DNA from: Anaerolineaceae bacterium
GTDB taxonomy: Bacteria > Chloroflexota > Anaerolineae > Aggregatilineales > Phototrophicaceae
Length of the DNA stretch: 64,000 bases
Assembly: GCA_026708325.1 (NCBI GenBank)
Contig: JAPOVC010000022.1
Span: 109,644 to 173,643, forward strand
Reading direction: 5' to 3'
Part shown: piece after piece, positions 8,545 to 18,096 of the stretch
Numbering within the stretch: the first letter of the stretch is position 1
Layout: each line of letters opens with the position of its first letter
Translations under genes and position numbers: made by a program
The notes under the pieces: generated by a model
The model's input: the letters and a program-made list of their open reading frames with translations, nothing else
What the model was told of the DNA's origin: nothing
Databases searched by the model: none

Positions 8545-11193
8545 TCAGCGAAGGGTCACTTCGCCTGGAAGCTCAACGTGATCGGCGTTTCCGGGCCACC
8601 GCGCCACACGTTCGCCGCTGCGGGCATCGTACATGCCGACGATCAAACGCGCCGGGCCTGGCAGTGCCAGGGCGTTGAATTGCAGCACATGCCGGTCAAG
8701 GATGTACTCCCCTGCGCGCCAGCCGCTTGTGGGTCGCGCTCCCCGCGCCGGCACGCTGTCGCTCTGGGCGATTATTTGTCCCTGTTCATTGAGCAGATGC
8801 ACGAAGACTGTGTAACTTCTCTGTATGTCGTCGGCCGCGGCCTGCCAGACCAGTATGACTTCAAGCGGAGCAGTCGTCACCGGGGTTTCATCGGCCAGCG
8901 TGTAACCTGCCAGACTGGCCAGGGCCCCCAGGTTTTCGCCTACGGCCAGGGCAAATTCAGGGGCATCGTCCAGTCTGGGCAGCACATTCAGGGTCCAGCG
9001 GGCCAGTTCCCTGCCATCGGGCAGCAGTAACAGGGCGTCGCCGGCGGCTGCGGTGGCGGGCACCGTCGCCTCGCGCCAGTCCAGAGTAATCGCGTCCCGC
9101 GGCCCGCCCATGGGGGTCAGGGCCCGCGACCAGCTGCCGTCCGCAGGCGCCAGGGTCAGGTCGGGCAGATCGCCGACCCCACGCCACAGCAAACTGGCAT
9201 TCAGAGACTGACCCGGCTGCAGGCTTCCGCCTGTAAAATTGTGGGCCAGCAGTTGTAAATCGTCGCCGACGGAAACCCTGTGTTGCACTGGCAACCCGCT
9301 TTCGCGACCCGTGCCCTCCCAGTCAGCGCCAGGCTCGACTCGCCAGATCCCCGGCAGCACTTCGCGTCCCAACGCCGAGCCATCCGCCTGGCGCAATTCA
9401 TAACCCTCCAATGCCCGCAGCTCGTCGAAAACGCGCAGCCAGACCTCATAGTCGCCTGGTGGCGCCCCAAAGGGCAGGCGCAAAACGGGCCACGCCCTCA
9501 GGACATCGCCCGAAACGGCCTGTAGTCCGCTGCGCTGGTCGTCCGTGGCGAAGATCGCGCTGTCCTTGGCGACAACCTGGCCCAGGCGATTTCGAATGAC
9601 GATCGACACCTGGAGTTCAGTCCGCAGCTGCGGCCCGGCCTCCAGCACGACCGGAAAACATAGCGCCTGACTGGCATGAAACGCCGGCAGGCCGCCATGC
9701 GCCCTCACGACGGCCCGTTCAGCGCCGCCCACAGTGAACCCCTGCGCCAGGGGTTGCAGGTGGGGAATGGATACTGGCGGCGCCTCAAAAAGCAGGTTGC
9801 GCATGCCGTATACCGCATGGACGACGGGCAGGGCCGTGCTGCCATGCGCCAGCAAACATGGAGCCATGCCGCGGTAGTCGGCGCGCTGGGTGAACCACTG
9901 GTTCAGCGCCACCCTGCCCTGTTTCGGCAACAGGCCCGCAATCGCATCCATGCCCGCGCCTTCCGGCAAGGTAATCAGTTGCGCCGGCAACCCGAACTTG
10001 CGCCAGTAGTAGCCCAGTTCGTAACGTTCGGCATAGGACCAGGCCAGAACACTGTCCGCGCCGGACAAGGTCTCGCTGTAATAGCGGACCATGCCACGGG
10101 CATCATCGTGTTGCACGGCAGGGTCCGCCGCCAGCTGCAGGTTGAGCAGGAGAACCCCGGCCGAAAGCAGGACCAGCAGAGTCCCTCGGCCGCGGCCCGC
10201 CTTGACCGCGACACCGGAGCCCAGCAGGACGCAATGCAGCGGCACGAGCAGCACCAGATAGCGACCATGCATGTTGTTGCCGATGATCCCCAGCCCCAGG
10301 GTGAACAGGGACGCCAGCAGCAGGATGTGCAGGGCGAGTCGGCGCGTGCCGGGAAAGCGCCAGGGCAGGGTAAACAGCGACGCCAGAGCAAGGATCACCG
10401 CGACGTCGCTCAGCGGCGTCTGCAATACCAGTTCCCAGGGGGCCAGCCAAAGCGCGCCCCACATGTGGCGCAACAGCATCAACCCCGGCTGCGGCCCGTC
10501 GCGCAGGGCGCTGTTGGCGGAAATCACGTTGATGAACCAGGAGCTCAGCCAGGGCAGCCACAACAGCACGACCCCCGCCTGGCCTGCCAGCCACAGGCGC
10601 CAGTCCGGTTGCCGCAGGTTGCGGCGACCGAGCCAGTGCAGCGCCATGGCCAGATTCAGCCAGAGCGCGATCACAGGGCCGGTGTTGTGCGTGTACAGAA
10701 TCGCCGTTTCAAGGCCCAGCAGCAGTAACCAGTCGCGTCGGCCCGGCCGCTGCAAGAGGCGTTTCCAGACGAGCCAAAGCGCGAGCATCAGCAGGGCCAG
10801 CATGGCATACATGCGCGCTTCCTGTGCCGCCCACCACAGGGGCGCGGAGCAGGCCGCCAGCCACAGGGCCAGCCAGGCGGACTTCCTGCCGAATTGTCGC
10901 CGGGCCACGCACCAGGTCAACGCAATGGTGATCAGCACCAGCCACAGGGAGGGCAATCGCAGGCTGAATTCGCTGTCTCCCAGAAAACGGGCGCTGACAT
11001 TGAGCAGCAGATAGTAAAGCGGTGGATTGGTGCCGTCGGCGACCAGGGCATCCGCCAGCGCAGGCTGAATGGCTGCCCAGGCGGACCAGCCTTCATCAAA
11101 CCAGAGGCTTTGGTTGTCGATCTGGTGGAGGCGCAGGGCGTTGGCCAGCAACAGAATGACAGCGGCCAGCAACAGGCGACGCAATTGCCTCAT
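8545..11193 (-). CDS. Membrane glycosyltransferase, GT39/ArnT-like (PMT_2 superfamily)
   Basis: An 882-residue polytopic membrane protein. The first loop carries the hallmark acidic motif WFDEGWS (about residue 32), followed by [11 protein letters not shown], typical of dolichyl/undecaprenyl-phosphate-sugar-dependent glycosyltransferases. About a dozen hydrophobic helices occupy the first 370 residues, including an internal EARMYAML segment. The remaining 500 residues form a large extracytoplasmic region of beta-rich character, which I cannot match. It would transfer a sugar from a lipid carrier to a protein or glycan outside the membrane. Its ATG overlaps the trmD stop by 4 bp (ATGA), so the two are probably cotranscribed even though functionally unrelated. 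Confidence 0.8.
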   Translation of the reverse strand: MRQLRRLLLAAVILLLANALRLHQIDNQSLWFDEGWSAWAAIQPALADALVADGTNPPLYYLLLNVSARFLGDSEFSLRLPSLWLVLITIALTWCVARRQFGRKSAWLALWLAACSAPLWWAAQEARMYAMLALLMLALWLVWKRLLQRPGRRDWLLLLGLETAILYTHNTGPVIALWLNLAMALHWLGRRNLRQPDWRLWLAGQAGVVLLWLPWLSSWFINVISANSALRDGPQPGLMLLRHMWGALWLAPWELVLQTPLSDVAVILALASLFTLPWRFPGTRRLALHILLLASLFTLGLGIIGNNMHGRYLVLLVPLHCVLLGSGVAVKAGRGRGTLLVLLSAGVLLLNLQLAADPAVQHDDARGMVRYYSETLSGADSVLAWSYAERYELGYYWRKFGLPAQLITLPEGAGMDAIAGLLPKQGRVALNQWFTQRADYRGMAPCLLAHGSTALPVVHAVYGMRNLLFEAPPVSIPHLQPLAQGFTVGGAERAVVRAHGGLPAFHASQALCFPVVLEAGPQLRTELQVSIVIRNRLGQVVAKDSAIFATDDQRSGLQAVSGDVLRAWPVLRLPFGAPPGDYEVWLRVFDELRALEGYELRQADGSALGREVLPGIWRVEPGADWEGTGRESGLPVQHRVSVGDDLQLLAHNFTGGSLQPGQSLNASLLWRGVGDLPDLTLAPADGSWSRALTPMGGPRDAITLDWREATVPATAAAGDALLLLPDGRELARWTLNVLPRLDDAPEFALAVGENLGALASLAGYTLADETPVTTAPLEVILVWQAAADDIQRSYTVFVHLLNEQGQIIAQSDSVPARGARPTSGWRAGEYILDRHVLQFNALALPGPARLIVGMYDARSGERVARWPGNADHVELPGEVTLR

Positions 11194-11933
11194 GCGTCCG
11201 GATATTGAGGGTCAGTTTCGCGTTGCGCCAGCCAGTCCCGCTCTTCATCATTAAGCCTTGCCGTGGCGAGAAGGTCGGGACGGCGTTGCCTGGTGCGCAG
11301 CAAGGACTGCCGCCGGCGCCAGGTGGCAATGCGCCCGTGATCGCCGCTCAGCAGCAGTTCCGGCACCTGCAGGCCGCGAAAATCGGTCGGCCGTGTGTAA
11401 TGCGGCCCTTCCAGCAAACCGTCGGCGTGGCTGTCCTGCGCCGCGGCGTGTTCAGCGCCCAGCACGCCCGGCAGTTGCCGCACCGTCGCGTCAATCACGA
11501 CCATGGCCGCCAGTTCGCCGCCCGTGATGACGTAATCGCCGATGCTGATTTCGTCCGTGATGGCCAGCTGCCGCACCCGTTCGTCGACACCCTCGTAATG
11601 GCCGCAAACCAGCAACAGCCCTTCCTGCTGCGCCAGTTGCGCGGCGACTTTCTGATTGAAGACGCGACCTTGGGGAGTGAAGAGAATGACCGGCTGTTCA
11701 TCGCCCGAACGGACTTCCTCGATGGCGCGCACGAGCACGTCCGCCCTCAGAATCATGCCGCCGCCGCCGCCGCAGGGCGTGTCATCCACCTGCCGCCTGC
11801 GACCCTCGCCCCAGCCCCGCAGATCATGCAAGCGCAGGTGCAACAGGCCGAGTTCCTGCGCCTTCCACATCATGCTCAGACCCATTGGTCCCTCGAACAT
11901 CTGCGGGAAAAGGGTCAGCACATCGATTTGCAC
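11190..11933 (-). CDS. trmD: tRNA (guanine-N1-)-methyltransferase
   Basis: Methylates G37 of tRNAs that read CNN codons, using S-adenosylmethionine, to prevent +1 frameshifting. The 247-residue product has the SPOUT trefoil-knot signatures: [13 protein letters not shown] at the N-terminus, [25 protein letters not shown], and [20 protein letters not shown]. The C-terminal [11 protein letters not shown] with the catalytic Asp just before it ([10 protein letters not shown]) is intact. It starts with GTG preceded by AGGACA. It is not beside rpsP/rimM/rplS as in many genomes; instead it precedes the membrane glycosyltransferase with a 4-bp overlap. Confidence 0.95.
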   Translation of the reverse strand: MQIDVLTLFPQMFEGPMGLSMMWKAQELGLLHLRLHDLRGWGEGRRRQVDDTPCGGGGGMILRADVLVRAIEEVRSGDEQPVILFTPQGRVFNQKVAAQLAQQEGLLLVCGHYEGVDERVRQLAITDEISIGDYVITGGELAAMVVIDATVRQLPGVLGAEHAAAQDSHADGLLEGPHYTRPTDFRGLQVPELLLSGDHGRIATWRRRQSLLRTRQRRPDLLATARLNDEERDWLAQRETDPQYPDA

Positions 11934-12032
11934 GGCTGTCCTGCCTGAAGAATGAGATCCTGGTTCAGAGAATAGCGATTTCGTCAGTCCCGGGCAATTG
12001 CTCCCTGCGGCTCAAACGAGGGGCAATCGACC

Positions 12033-12932
12033 TCAATTCACCGGCCGAAACAGGGCCCGCCAGGAACGCATCGTCTCTGTTCCACCATCCACACAACTGC
12101 CGGTTTCGAATTCGGGAGAGGCACCGGAGAGGCCTGGCATATCAATGACGTAGCGCCGACCCCCCTCCATGGCGAAGTCCGCGTATCCAGCGCCACGCTC
12201 CGGTTTCAGGCCGCTGTAGAAGCGGTCCTCGCCACCCCGCCAGCGCACTCGCAAGGCCATGCCCTCAATGCCGCGACCGTCGCCTTCCTGCACGTAGACC
12301 GCCAGCGTGGCCGGCCATGCCGCGTCGCAGTGGGCCCCCAGTCCGGCCAACTCGAAACGTCTCACGCTCGTTTCCGTGGGCGTGGGAACGGCGGCGGCGG
12401 CAGACTTCAATTCAGGAGTCAGGGTCGGCATGGGGGTCTTGCCGGGAGGCGGCGCCAGCGTGGCACTGGGTCGTGGCGTCGGGCTGCTGTCAAGTAACAG
12501 GACCGCAGCGCTGTCGAGGGCCGGCAACAGCGAATCGGCACAACTTCGCTGCCCTTCCATCTGATAAAAGTTCTGCATTTTCCGCAAGGTCCTCAAGCCG
12601 GCAGAGTTGTCAGCGAATTCTGTGGAAGCCAGACGGCAGGCCATGTCCGCCATGTGGCGCACCGGGTCACTGCCATAGGGAATCGCTGCCCGAAGACGCT
12701 CCATGGCCCGCGCCCGGTCACCGTCCGCCGACCAGGCCTGAGCCACCAGCACCGCGAATTCCTCCGGCGGCATTTCCTGCAGAACGCCAGCAGCGCCTGG
12801 AGAAAACGCCGGGAGCGAACTCCAGGCCAGTATCAGACCTAGGCACAGCCCGACCAGCGTGCTGGCAAGAAGGAACAGCGTTGTTGGCAGGCGCGCCTTG
12901 CGTCGATTGCCACGCGCAACGGAGCGCTTCAC
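12033..12932 (-). CDS. Membrane-anchored hypothetical protein with Pro/Thr linker
   Basis: A 299-residue protein of unknown function. A basic N-terminus precedes one transmembrane segment (about residues 17-37). A helical region (about 50-150, with AWSADGDRARAMERLR) is followed by a low-complexity Pro/Thr/Ser linker (about 150-195, TPRPSATLAPPPGKTPMPT). A C-terminal beta-rich domain (about 200-295) carries two cysteines (GAHCDAAW, TGSCVDGG). It probably sits outside the membrane, anchored by the N-terminus. The GTG start overlaps the stop of the preceding gene by 4 bp, and the helical region resembles that neighbour's (see findings). Confidence 0.65.
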   Translation of the reverse strand: MKRSVARGNRRKARLPTTLFLLASTLVGLCLGLILAWSSLPAFSPGAAGVLQEMPPEEFAVLVAQAWSADGDRARAMERLRAAIPYGSDPVRHMADMACRLASTEFADNSAGLRTLRKMQNFYQMEGQRSCADSLLPALDSAAVLLLDSSPTPRPSATLAPPPGKTPMPTLTPELKSAAAAVPTPTETSVRRFELAGLGAHCDAAWPATLAVYVQEGDGRGIEGMALRVRWRGGEDRFYSGLKPERGAGYADFAMEGGRRYVIDMPGLSGASPEFETGSCVDGGTETMRSWRALFRPVN

Positions 12933-13330
12933 GGACTGGCAGCCGCCGGGTCAGGCACCAGGAAAGGTCTCATGGCGGGGGTCAGCCGGCCCAGTCCCTC
13001 CGCCAGGGCGACGAGAAAGCGAATGTCCTGGACATTTCGCGAATTCGCTATGAAACGTTCGGCCGTGGATTGCAGTGCGATGACGCTGGCGCTGCCGGCC
13101 ACCCGGCGCATTCGACGCCAGGCCGCCGGAAGATCGCCATCTTCACTGTAGGCCGCGGCGATCATGACCAGCAGATCGTCCCGAAACTGCCGACTCTGTT
13201 GGTCAACACTTCCCGGATTGAGGGCGCCACCCCCTGCCAGTTGCCCGAGTGTCCAGCCCGCCAGCGACCCCGCCAGCAGACCGGCAAGCAGCATGGGCAG
13301 GGATTTCCACGCCACGCGCCACGCCATCAT
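12929..13330 (-). CDS. Small membrane-anchored hypothetical protein, paralog-like to its neighbour
   Basis: A 133-residue protein of unknown function. I placed the start at the ATG at 13330 (MMAWRVAWK), because longer readings run into the tRNA-Leu gene. One transmembrane helix (about 10-30, LLAGLLAGSLAGWTLG) is followed by a helical domain with AAAYSEDGDLPAAWRRMR. This matches the AWSADGDRARAMERLR region of the following gene. It ends in a Pro/Ala-rich tail. The 4-bp GTGA overlap with the next gene indicates one operon. No enzymatic motif is visible. Confidence 0.6.
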   Translation of the reverse strand: MMAWRVAWKSLPMLLAGLLAGSLAGWTLGQLAGGGALNPGSVDQQSRQFRDDLLVMIAAAYSEDGDLPAAWRRMRRVAGSASVIALQSTAERFIANSRNVQDIRFLVALAEGLGRLTPAMRPFLVPDPAAASP

Positions 13331-13398
13331 GGCAGGCAGTATAGCAGGGGTCGCGGTCAATTGACGGCAGTGGCGCAGGAAGTTAGCATTTCCCTTTG

Positions 13399-13482
13399 TG
13401 CCGATGGTGGGAGTCGAACCCACATGCCCTCGCGGGCGCGCGATTTTGAGTCGCGTGCGTCTGCCTGTTCCGCCACATCGGC
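13399..13482 (-). tRNA. tRNA-Leu (anticodon CAA)
   Basis: An 84-nt class II tRNA. The acceptor stem is GCCGATG paired with CATCGGC, with discriminator A at 13399. The anticodon stem CGCGA/TCGCG encloses the loop CTCAAAA, giving anticodon CAA. The variable arm is GCCC-GCGA-GGGC and the T arm is GTGGG-TTCGACT-CCCAC. The 3' CCA is not encoded. It reads the UUG leucine codon. Confidence 0.96.
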
Positions 13483-13491
13483 TGCGACCAG

Positions 13492-13520
13492 ATCATAGAA
13501 AGCCAGGTTGAACCTGTCAA
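13492..13520 (-). promoter_or_regulatory. Consensus sigma-70-type promoter of tRNA-Leu
   Basis: On the minus strand a perfect TTGACA -35 box and TATGAT -10 box are spaced by 17 bp and end 9 bp before the tRNA 5' end. This is one of the best promoter matches in the window. Confidence 0.75.
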
Positions 13521-13566
13521 TGTACACCATCGCCGTTGCTCCGTTCATGGCAGCCGCCGACCTGCC

Positions 13567-14067
13567 ATGAGCCGAATCGCCCGCTTCTGCCCCGCCTGCG
13601 GGCATGCGCTTGCCACGCGACAACGACTTGGCGCCCTTCGCCCCGTTTGCGATGCCTGTGACCACGTGGTCTTCTTTGACCCCAAGGTGGCGGTTGCCGC
13701 CTGGATCCGGCAGGACGCACGCCTGCTGCTGGTGCGCCGCCGGGGCGACCCCCTGGCCGGTTTTTGGGCCATGCCCGCCGGCTTCATGGAGTACGACGAA
13801 CATCCTGAAGCGGCCCTGCAGCGCGAGGTCCTTGAAGAAACCGGCCTGCAGGTGCGTGTGGAGCAATTGTTGCAACTGTTCCATACGCCCGCCGACGGCG
13901 GCCTCGCAAACCTGGTCCTGGTTTACGAGGCCAGCATCTTTGGCGGACAACTGCTGGCGGGCGATGACGCAGACGCGGTTGACTGGTTCCGCCGCGATCA
14001 ACTGCCGCCGCTGGCCTTTCTGCCGACCCAGGCGCTTGTCAGGCGCTGGCAGGCCGGAGCGTTGTAG
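13567..14067 (+). CDS. Nudix hydrolase with N-terminal zinc ribbon
   Basis: A 166-residue NUDIX pyrophosphatase. The Nudix box GX5EX7REUXEEXGU is complete from GFMEYDEHPEA through REVLEETGL (about residues 75-97). Two CxxC pairs at the N-terminus (CPACGH near 8, CDAC near 28) form a zinc ribbon like that of NudC-type or related hydrolases. It probably cleaves a nucleoside diphosphate derivative; the substrate cannot be told from sequence. Its 3' end overlaps the convergent MFS gene by 29 bp. Confidence 0.9.
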   Translation: MSRIARFCPACGHALATRQRLGALRPVCDACDHVVFFDPKVAVAAWIRQDARLLLVRRRGDPLAGFWAMPAGFMEYDEHPEAALQREVLEETGLQVRVEQLLQLFHTPADGGLANLVLVYEASIFGGQLLAGDDADAVDWFRRDQLPPLAFLPTQALVRRWQAGAL

Positions 14068-15346
14068 GGGATGCCGCGTCGCCCTGGCCCTTGCGCTGCG
14101 GCATTGGCGCCAACCAGGTGATGACCGTCTGCACCATCATAAGCACGACGAAGACCGCGACCATCAGGTTGTAGTCCCCGAAGGCATCGAAGCACCAGCC
14201 GAACAGCACCGGGCCGATGGCCACACCGGCGGACATCAGGATGGCGACGAATCCGCGAATCTCTCCCAGATGCTCCCTGCCAAAGAGATTGGCCCAGACT
14301 GTGTTGTCAAACAGGCTGCCCAGCGTGATGTTGCTGCCGAATGCCAGCACGTAGAGGATGAGCAACAGGGGCGTCGTCATGGTGGCGGAAAGTAGCAGGA
14401 CGGTTATGGATGTGCAGAGCTGAATGACCATCAGGTGATTGGGACGCAGCCGGTCGACCAGTACGCCGCCAAAGAGGGAAAGGCCGCCCGCCACGATGGC
14501 AATCATGCCAAAGGACTGCGCCGCCAGCGCTGCATCATAGCCCAGACTGTTGAAGACGGAGACCTGGTGCAGAATGAGCGCGGACCCGGCCGCCGGTGTC
14601 AGCATGCGCCCCAGCACGAAGATGCGGAAAATGGCCGTGCGCCGCGCTTCCGGCAAGGTCCAGCTTTGTTCCGGTTCCGGCGCCTTCTCCTCTTCGTGGT
14701 TCACACGACCGTCGGGAAGCAGCCCGTAGCTCTCGGGCCGATCGCGCAGAAGCAGCCAAACGAGCGGCACGACGACAAGGCCCACCAGCAACCCCAGCAA
14801 CTGCCAGACCTGGCGCCAGCTCATCGTCTCCAGCAATTGCTGCACAAAGGGCACGTAAAACCCCTGGAACAGCCAGGTGACGACCACCGTGATGCTGAAG
14901 ACCCGGCCCCGCCGACTGCGGAACCACTGCGCCAGCACCGTGCTGTTGGCAATCCACAGCGGCCCCAGCCCCACCGCCCGCATGATGACGAACATCATCA
15001 ACAGGGCCAGCGGGTTGGTCGCCGTCGACAGGGCGATGAGCGAGAGTGCGAAAATTGCCCCGGCGATCGCGCCGACGTGACGGCTGCCGTAGCGGTCTGT
15101 CAACTTCCCCACCCATGGCAGACCCAGGGCCGCCACAAACCCGCCCAGACCAAAAAGGCCAGATAGCGTTGTGCGGTCCATGCCAAATTCGACGATGAAA
15201 TCATCGACGAACAAACCGATGGTCGTGTTGTGGCCGAAGAAGGGCAGGATAAGCCCCAGCGTTGCGGCCACGAGAACGACCCAGCCATAGAAAACGGGAA
15301 AATGCGCGACGACCTGCGGACTGCGGATATGGAGGATGTTTTGCAT
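14039..15346 (-). CDS. Major facilitator superfamily transporter
   Basis: A 435-residue transporter with about 12 hydrophobic helices. The first half contains the loop 2-3 MFS signature in GKLTDRYGSRHVGA. The N-terminus (VFYGWVVLVAATLGLILPFFGHNTTIGLF cut short here) and the WFRSRRGRVFSITVVV segment resemble the oxalate/formate antiporter and monocarboxylate-type branch (inference from pattern only). A charged central loop (about 210-225, NHEEEKAPEPEQ) separates the halves. Its last codons overlap the Nudix gene on the other strand by 29 bp. No substrate is assigned. Confidence 0.87.
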   Translation of the reverse strand: MQNILHIRSPQVVAHFPVFYGWVVLVAATLGLILPFFGHNTTIGLFVDDFIVEFGMDRTTLSGLFGLGGFVAALGLPWVGKLTDRYGSRHVGAIAGAIFALSLIALSTATNPLALLMMFVIMRAVGLGPLWIANSTVLAQWFRSRRGRVFSITVVVTWLFQGFYVPFVQQLLETMSWRQVWQLLGLLVGLVVVPLVWLLLRDRPESYGLLPDGRVNHEEEKAPEPEQSWTLPEARRTAIFRIFVLGRMLTPAAGSALILHQVSVFNSLGYDAALAAQSFGMIAIVAGGLSLFGGVLVDRLRPNHLMVIQLCTSITVLLLSATMTTPLLLILYVLAFGSNITLGSLFDNTVWANLFGREHLGEIRGFVAILMSAGVAIGPVLFGWCFDAFGDYNLMVAVFVVLMMVQTVITWLAPMPQRKGQGDAASPTTLRPASA

Positions 15347-15449
15347 TGAACCTTGTAGAAGTGCAGACGGACGAGGGTGTCCGCGACCTGAGCGGCGGCC
15401 AGTCTACACCTGTTCGTACAACCTGTAGTCGAACTGGACTTTAATGGAC

Positions 15450-16205
15450 TCAGACGAGTTTGTGCGCGATGACAATCTGGTTGACGCCCAGGGCCAGGGG
15501 CATGAAGGTTGAGCGAGTCAGCACCTGAATCAACGCAGGAAAACCGAAGAGGGCGAACTGCAGTTTCAGCGGCAAGAGCGGCACATAAGGCACGTCCCAC
15601 AGTCCGTCGCCGAAGTGGCGCAGTACCCTGAAGCCACTCTCTTCACACAAGGCGCGCCAGACAGCGGGCGGGTGTATGTTGATGTGCGTCGGGTCCTTGC
15701 CGGCGGCGTCAGTCTCGGGATCCTTGAAGCGGCGCAGGGCGTAGTCCGGATGCGGCGTGGCAAAGAGCCACAGACCGCCCGGTTGCAGAATTCGATGCAC
15801 GTCGCCGATCATCGCCTGCGGTCGCGGCAGGTGCTCGATCAGGTGCAGGGCGACGACGGCGCTGAATTCCCCGTCTTCGAACAGGTCCGTGGCAGCTGCA
15901 TCGCCCTGAATCGCGCGTGCCCTGGGGGCGTTCCTTTGCGTTTGTTCGACGGCGTAGTCGATCAGGTCAATTCCCGTGCAGCGAAAGTCGTCCTGCAGCA
16001 GGCCCAGCAGATGACCGAGGCCGCAGCCCAGTTCCAGCAGCGCCCCCTGCCCCGACGGCGCGTATCGTCGTACCAGCGCCGCGTAATAGCGGCGCGCAAA
16101 CCAGTACATGCTGAAGCGCCCCAGCCCGCGGTCCGCATAGTTCCAGCTCGAGAAGTACGAACGATCGTAGTGTTGCAGGGGCGCGACGTCCCGCTCTTCC
16201 TTCAC
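15450..16205 (-). CDS. Class I SAM-dependent methyltransferase
   Basis: A 251-residue methyltransferase with motif I LLELGCGLGHLL (about residues 55-66), the acidic end of strand 2 in CTGIDLIDYAV, and post-motif LHLIEHLPRPQ. RILQPGGLWLFATPHPD is the usual motif III region of Methyltransf_11/UbiE-like enzymes. A hydrophobic C-terminus (FALFGFPALIQVL) suggests membrane association or a lipid substrate, but nothing fixes the target. The start is GTG with no strong Shine-Dalgarno. It lies 19 bp downstream of the phosphoesterase gene and is probably in the same transcript. Confidence 0.85.
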   Translation of the reverse strand: MKEERDVAPLQHYDRSYFSSWNYADRGLGRFSMYWFARRYYAALVRRYAPSGQGALLELGCGLGHLLGLLQDDFRCTGIDLIDYAVEQTQRNAPRARAIQGDAAATDLFEDGEFSAVVALHLIEHLPRPQAMIGDVHRILQPGGLWLFATPHPDYALRRFKDPETDAAGKDPTHINIHPPAVWRALCEESGFRVLRHFGDGLWDVPYVPLLPLKLQFALFGFPALIQVLTRSTFMPLALGVNQIVIAHKLV

Positions 16206-16224
16206 GTGGACTGTCCGCCGGCTC

Positions 16225-16815
16225 TCAGGAAATACAACTCAGCGGCTGCAGGTTGCTGCAATCAATGTCGTAGATTTCGAATTCCAGTTCCGGCAGGTGC
16301 AAAACGCCGTAGGAATGCGAGGTGTCCCGCGTACTGTGGCAACTGCGAAAGAGCGAGCCGGGGTTGACCACGCAACCCCTTTCGACCTGGACGCACATGG
16401 GCAAATGCGTGTGACCGGTGACCAGTACGTCGGCGTTGAGCGAGCGCAGCATCATGTTCAGCAAGGTGTCCGACAAGTGGTCCCGGTAAAGGCCCCAGAT
16501 GTTGTTGCCTGGCTTGCCGTGACACATAAAGATTCGGCGGCCGCCCTGGATTCCTTCCCAGTCCAGCGGAAGGTCTTCGAGGAAGCGCGCGTCTTCCCCC
16601 GTCAAGTCCGGATGGCAGGCATCGTGGTTGCCCCGAACCGTGACGATGCGACGTTCGCGTACCATGCGCACAACGCCGTCGGCCTGCCTGTTGCTCCCCA
16701 ACAGGTCACCGGCGCAGAGGACACCCTCGACCTGATGCACGCCCTCGAAGCGCGCGAGGGCAGTTTCCAGCGCCTGACAATCGCCGTGAATATCAGAGAT
16801 TATGCCCAGCTTCAC
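16225..16815 (-). CDS. YfcE/MJ0936-type metallophosphoesterase
   Basis: A 196-residue calcineurin-like phosphodiesterase. All metal motifs are present: SDIHGD, CAGDLLG, VRGNHDA, FMCHGKPG, and GHTHLP. Family members hydrolyse small phosphodiesters with Mn or similar metals; the natural substrate is unknown. I prefer the GTG at 16815 (MKLGIISDIHG) because AGGTGA sits 5 nt upstream and the family begins exactly there; an in-frame TTG at 16833 is the longer alternative. A minus-strand TATACT at 16841-16846 would give a leader of about 19 nt. Confidence 0.88.
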   Translation of the reverse strand: MKLGIISDIHGDCQALETALARFEGVHQVEGVLCAGDLLGSNRQADGVVRMVRERRIVTVRGNHDACHPDLTGEDARFLEDLPLDWEGIQGGRRIFMCHGKPGNNIWGLYRDHLSDTLLNMMLRSLNADVLVTGHTHLPMCVQVERGCVVNPGSLFRSCHSTRDTSHSYGVLHLPELEFEIYDIDCSNLQPLSCIS

Positions 16816-16853
16816 GTAGTCACCTGACTTCAATCAGAACAGTATAACAAATT

Positions 16854-16872
16854 CCGCTTTCTGCGGTTTTTT
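16854..16872 (+). terminator. Small GC hairpin with U-run between divergent genes
   Basis: CCGC-TTTCT-GCGG followed by six T on the plus strand. The stem is only 4 bp. It lies between the phosphoesterase promoter and the phosphomutase -10 box (TGCTATCAT, 16881-16889), where no plus-strand transcript is otherwise expected to end. Confidence 0.35.
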
Positions 16873-16919
16873 CATCGTTATGCTATCATCTCCGCTTCCG
16901 CACGGCAGCGGATCCCGCC

Positions 16920-17606
16920 ATGACCCGATTCCTGCTCATTCGTCACGCCATCAATGACTATGTTCGGACCCACCGCCTGGCGGGCTGGACGGAAGGCGTG
17001 CATCTCAGCGAACATGGCCGGGAGCAGGCCAGGGCACTTGGCAAGCGCCTGGCTACCGAAAAGCTGGACCAGCTCTATGCCAGCCCGCTGGAACGCACCA
17101 TGGAGACGGCCGCAGCCATTCAACAGCAGCAACCACAGTTGCAAATACGTCATCACGACGGCTTTGGCGAGGTGCGTTACGGGGACTGGGAGGGCGCCAG
17201 TCTCCACGACCTCGCCCGTCGCAAGGCCTGGCGCGTCGTCCAGGAATATCCGTCGCGGGCGCGCTTCCCCAATGGCGAGACCATGCGCGGCGTACAGACG
17301 CGGGTTGTGGATGCGTTGGAAGAACTGGCGTTGACGTGGCCGGGCGCCCAGGTGGCCATCGTGTTTCACGCCGATCTGATTCGCATGGCTCTGGCGCATT
17401 ATCTCGGCATGCACCTCGACAACTTTCAGCGCATAGACATCGCGCCGGCCTCTGTCAGTTGCCTCTCTCTGGGGCATGGCCGCCCCTGGATTCATGGCAT
17501 GAACGACGTTTCCCATCTGCAGGGGCTGAAACACGGTCCGGACGGGCGGGGTCGCAAGCAAGGCGCATCCAGGTCAACAGGGGAAGCTGCGCATGGCCGG
17601 CTCTGA
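16920..17606 (+). CDS. Histidine phosphatase superfamily protein (MSMEG_4193-type putative phosphomutase)
   Basis: A 228-residue member of the phosphoglycerate mutase-like family. The catalytic motif is LIRHAIND (RHA instead of the usual RHG), and YASPLERTMETA, VRYGDWEG and VIVFHADLIRMALAHYL provide the other conserved Arg, Glu and His. It probably removes or moves a phosphoryl group through a phosphohistidine. It is the first of three overlapping genes (phosphomutase, DUF3090, SCO1664-like kinase). I recognise that order from Actinobacteria, where the pathway is not known. An extended -10 element (TGCTATCAT) lies about 30 bp upstream. The C-terminal 30 residues are low in family similarity and overlap the next gene. 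Confidence 0.85.
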   Translation: MTRFLLIRHAINDYVRTHRLAGWTEGVHLSEHGREQARALGKRLATEKLDQLYASPLERTMETAAAIQQQQPQLQIRHHDGFGEVRYGDWEGASLHDLARRKAWRVVQEYPSRARFPNGETMRGVQTRVVDALEELALTWPGAQVAIVFHADLIRMALAHYLGMHLDNFQRIDIAPASVSCLSLGHGRPWIHGMNDVSHLQGLKHGPDGRGRKQGASRSTGEAAHGRL

Positions 17607-18096
17607 ACTTGAACTGAGACCTGTTGACTTTGTGACGATCGATACGATCGGCCCCAAGGGGAAGCGCGTGTTTTATCTCCAGGCGGGCAAGGAGGCGCAA
17701 ATCGTCACCCTGATCATCGAAAAGGAACAAGCGCTGGCGCTCAGTGAGGCAATCGGAGAATTGCTGGACGACATCGACGAACGTTTTCCACCGCCCGGTG
17801 AAGAGACCGATTCCGCTGTCGGCGCCGACGACATGGCGTTGAGGGAGCCCCTGGAACCGCTCTTTCGCGTCGCCGAAATGGGACTGGGCTATGACGACGA
17901 GACCCGTATGGTGGTGTTGCTGGCCCAGGAACTGGTGGCGCGTGAAGACGGCGACGATGACGTCGAACCAGGCGTGGTGCGTCTGTGGTGCAATCGCCGA
18001 CAGATGCGCGAACTGAGTTCACAGGCGTCGGATTGCGCACAGTCCGGCAGGGCGGATCCGCGCCAGAACGGTCGCGTGGTTTACTACTGGTCGTGA
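17593..18096 (+). CDS. DUF3090 family protein
   Basis: A 167-residue protein that matches the DUF3090 pattern: GPKGKRVFYLQAGKEAQIVTLIIEKEQ near the N-terminus (shown here only to place it), an acidic middle, and a C-terminal CNRRQMRELSSQA. It is soluble with no membrane segments. Its function is unknown in any organism as far as I know. It overlaps the phosphomutase by 14 bp and the kinase-like gene by 4 bp (GTGA), so all three should be translated from one message and may act together. Confidence 0.8.
   Translation: MAGSELELRPVDFVTIDTIGPKGKRVFYLQAGKEAQIVTLIIEKEQALALSEAIGELLDDIDERFPPPGEETDSAVGADDMALREPLEPLFRVAEMGLGYDDETRMVVLLAQELVAREDGDDDVEPGVVRLWCNRRQMRELSSQASDCAQSGRADPRQNGRVVYYWS

Noticed and set aside
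13357..14001. Minus-strand open frame opposite the Nudix gene
   Set aside because: It runs through the tRNA-Leu gene and has no motif, while the plus strand has an intact Nudix box and zinc ribbon.
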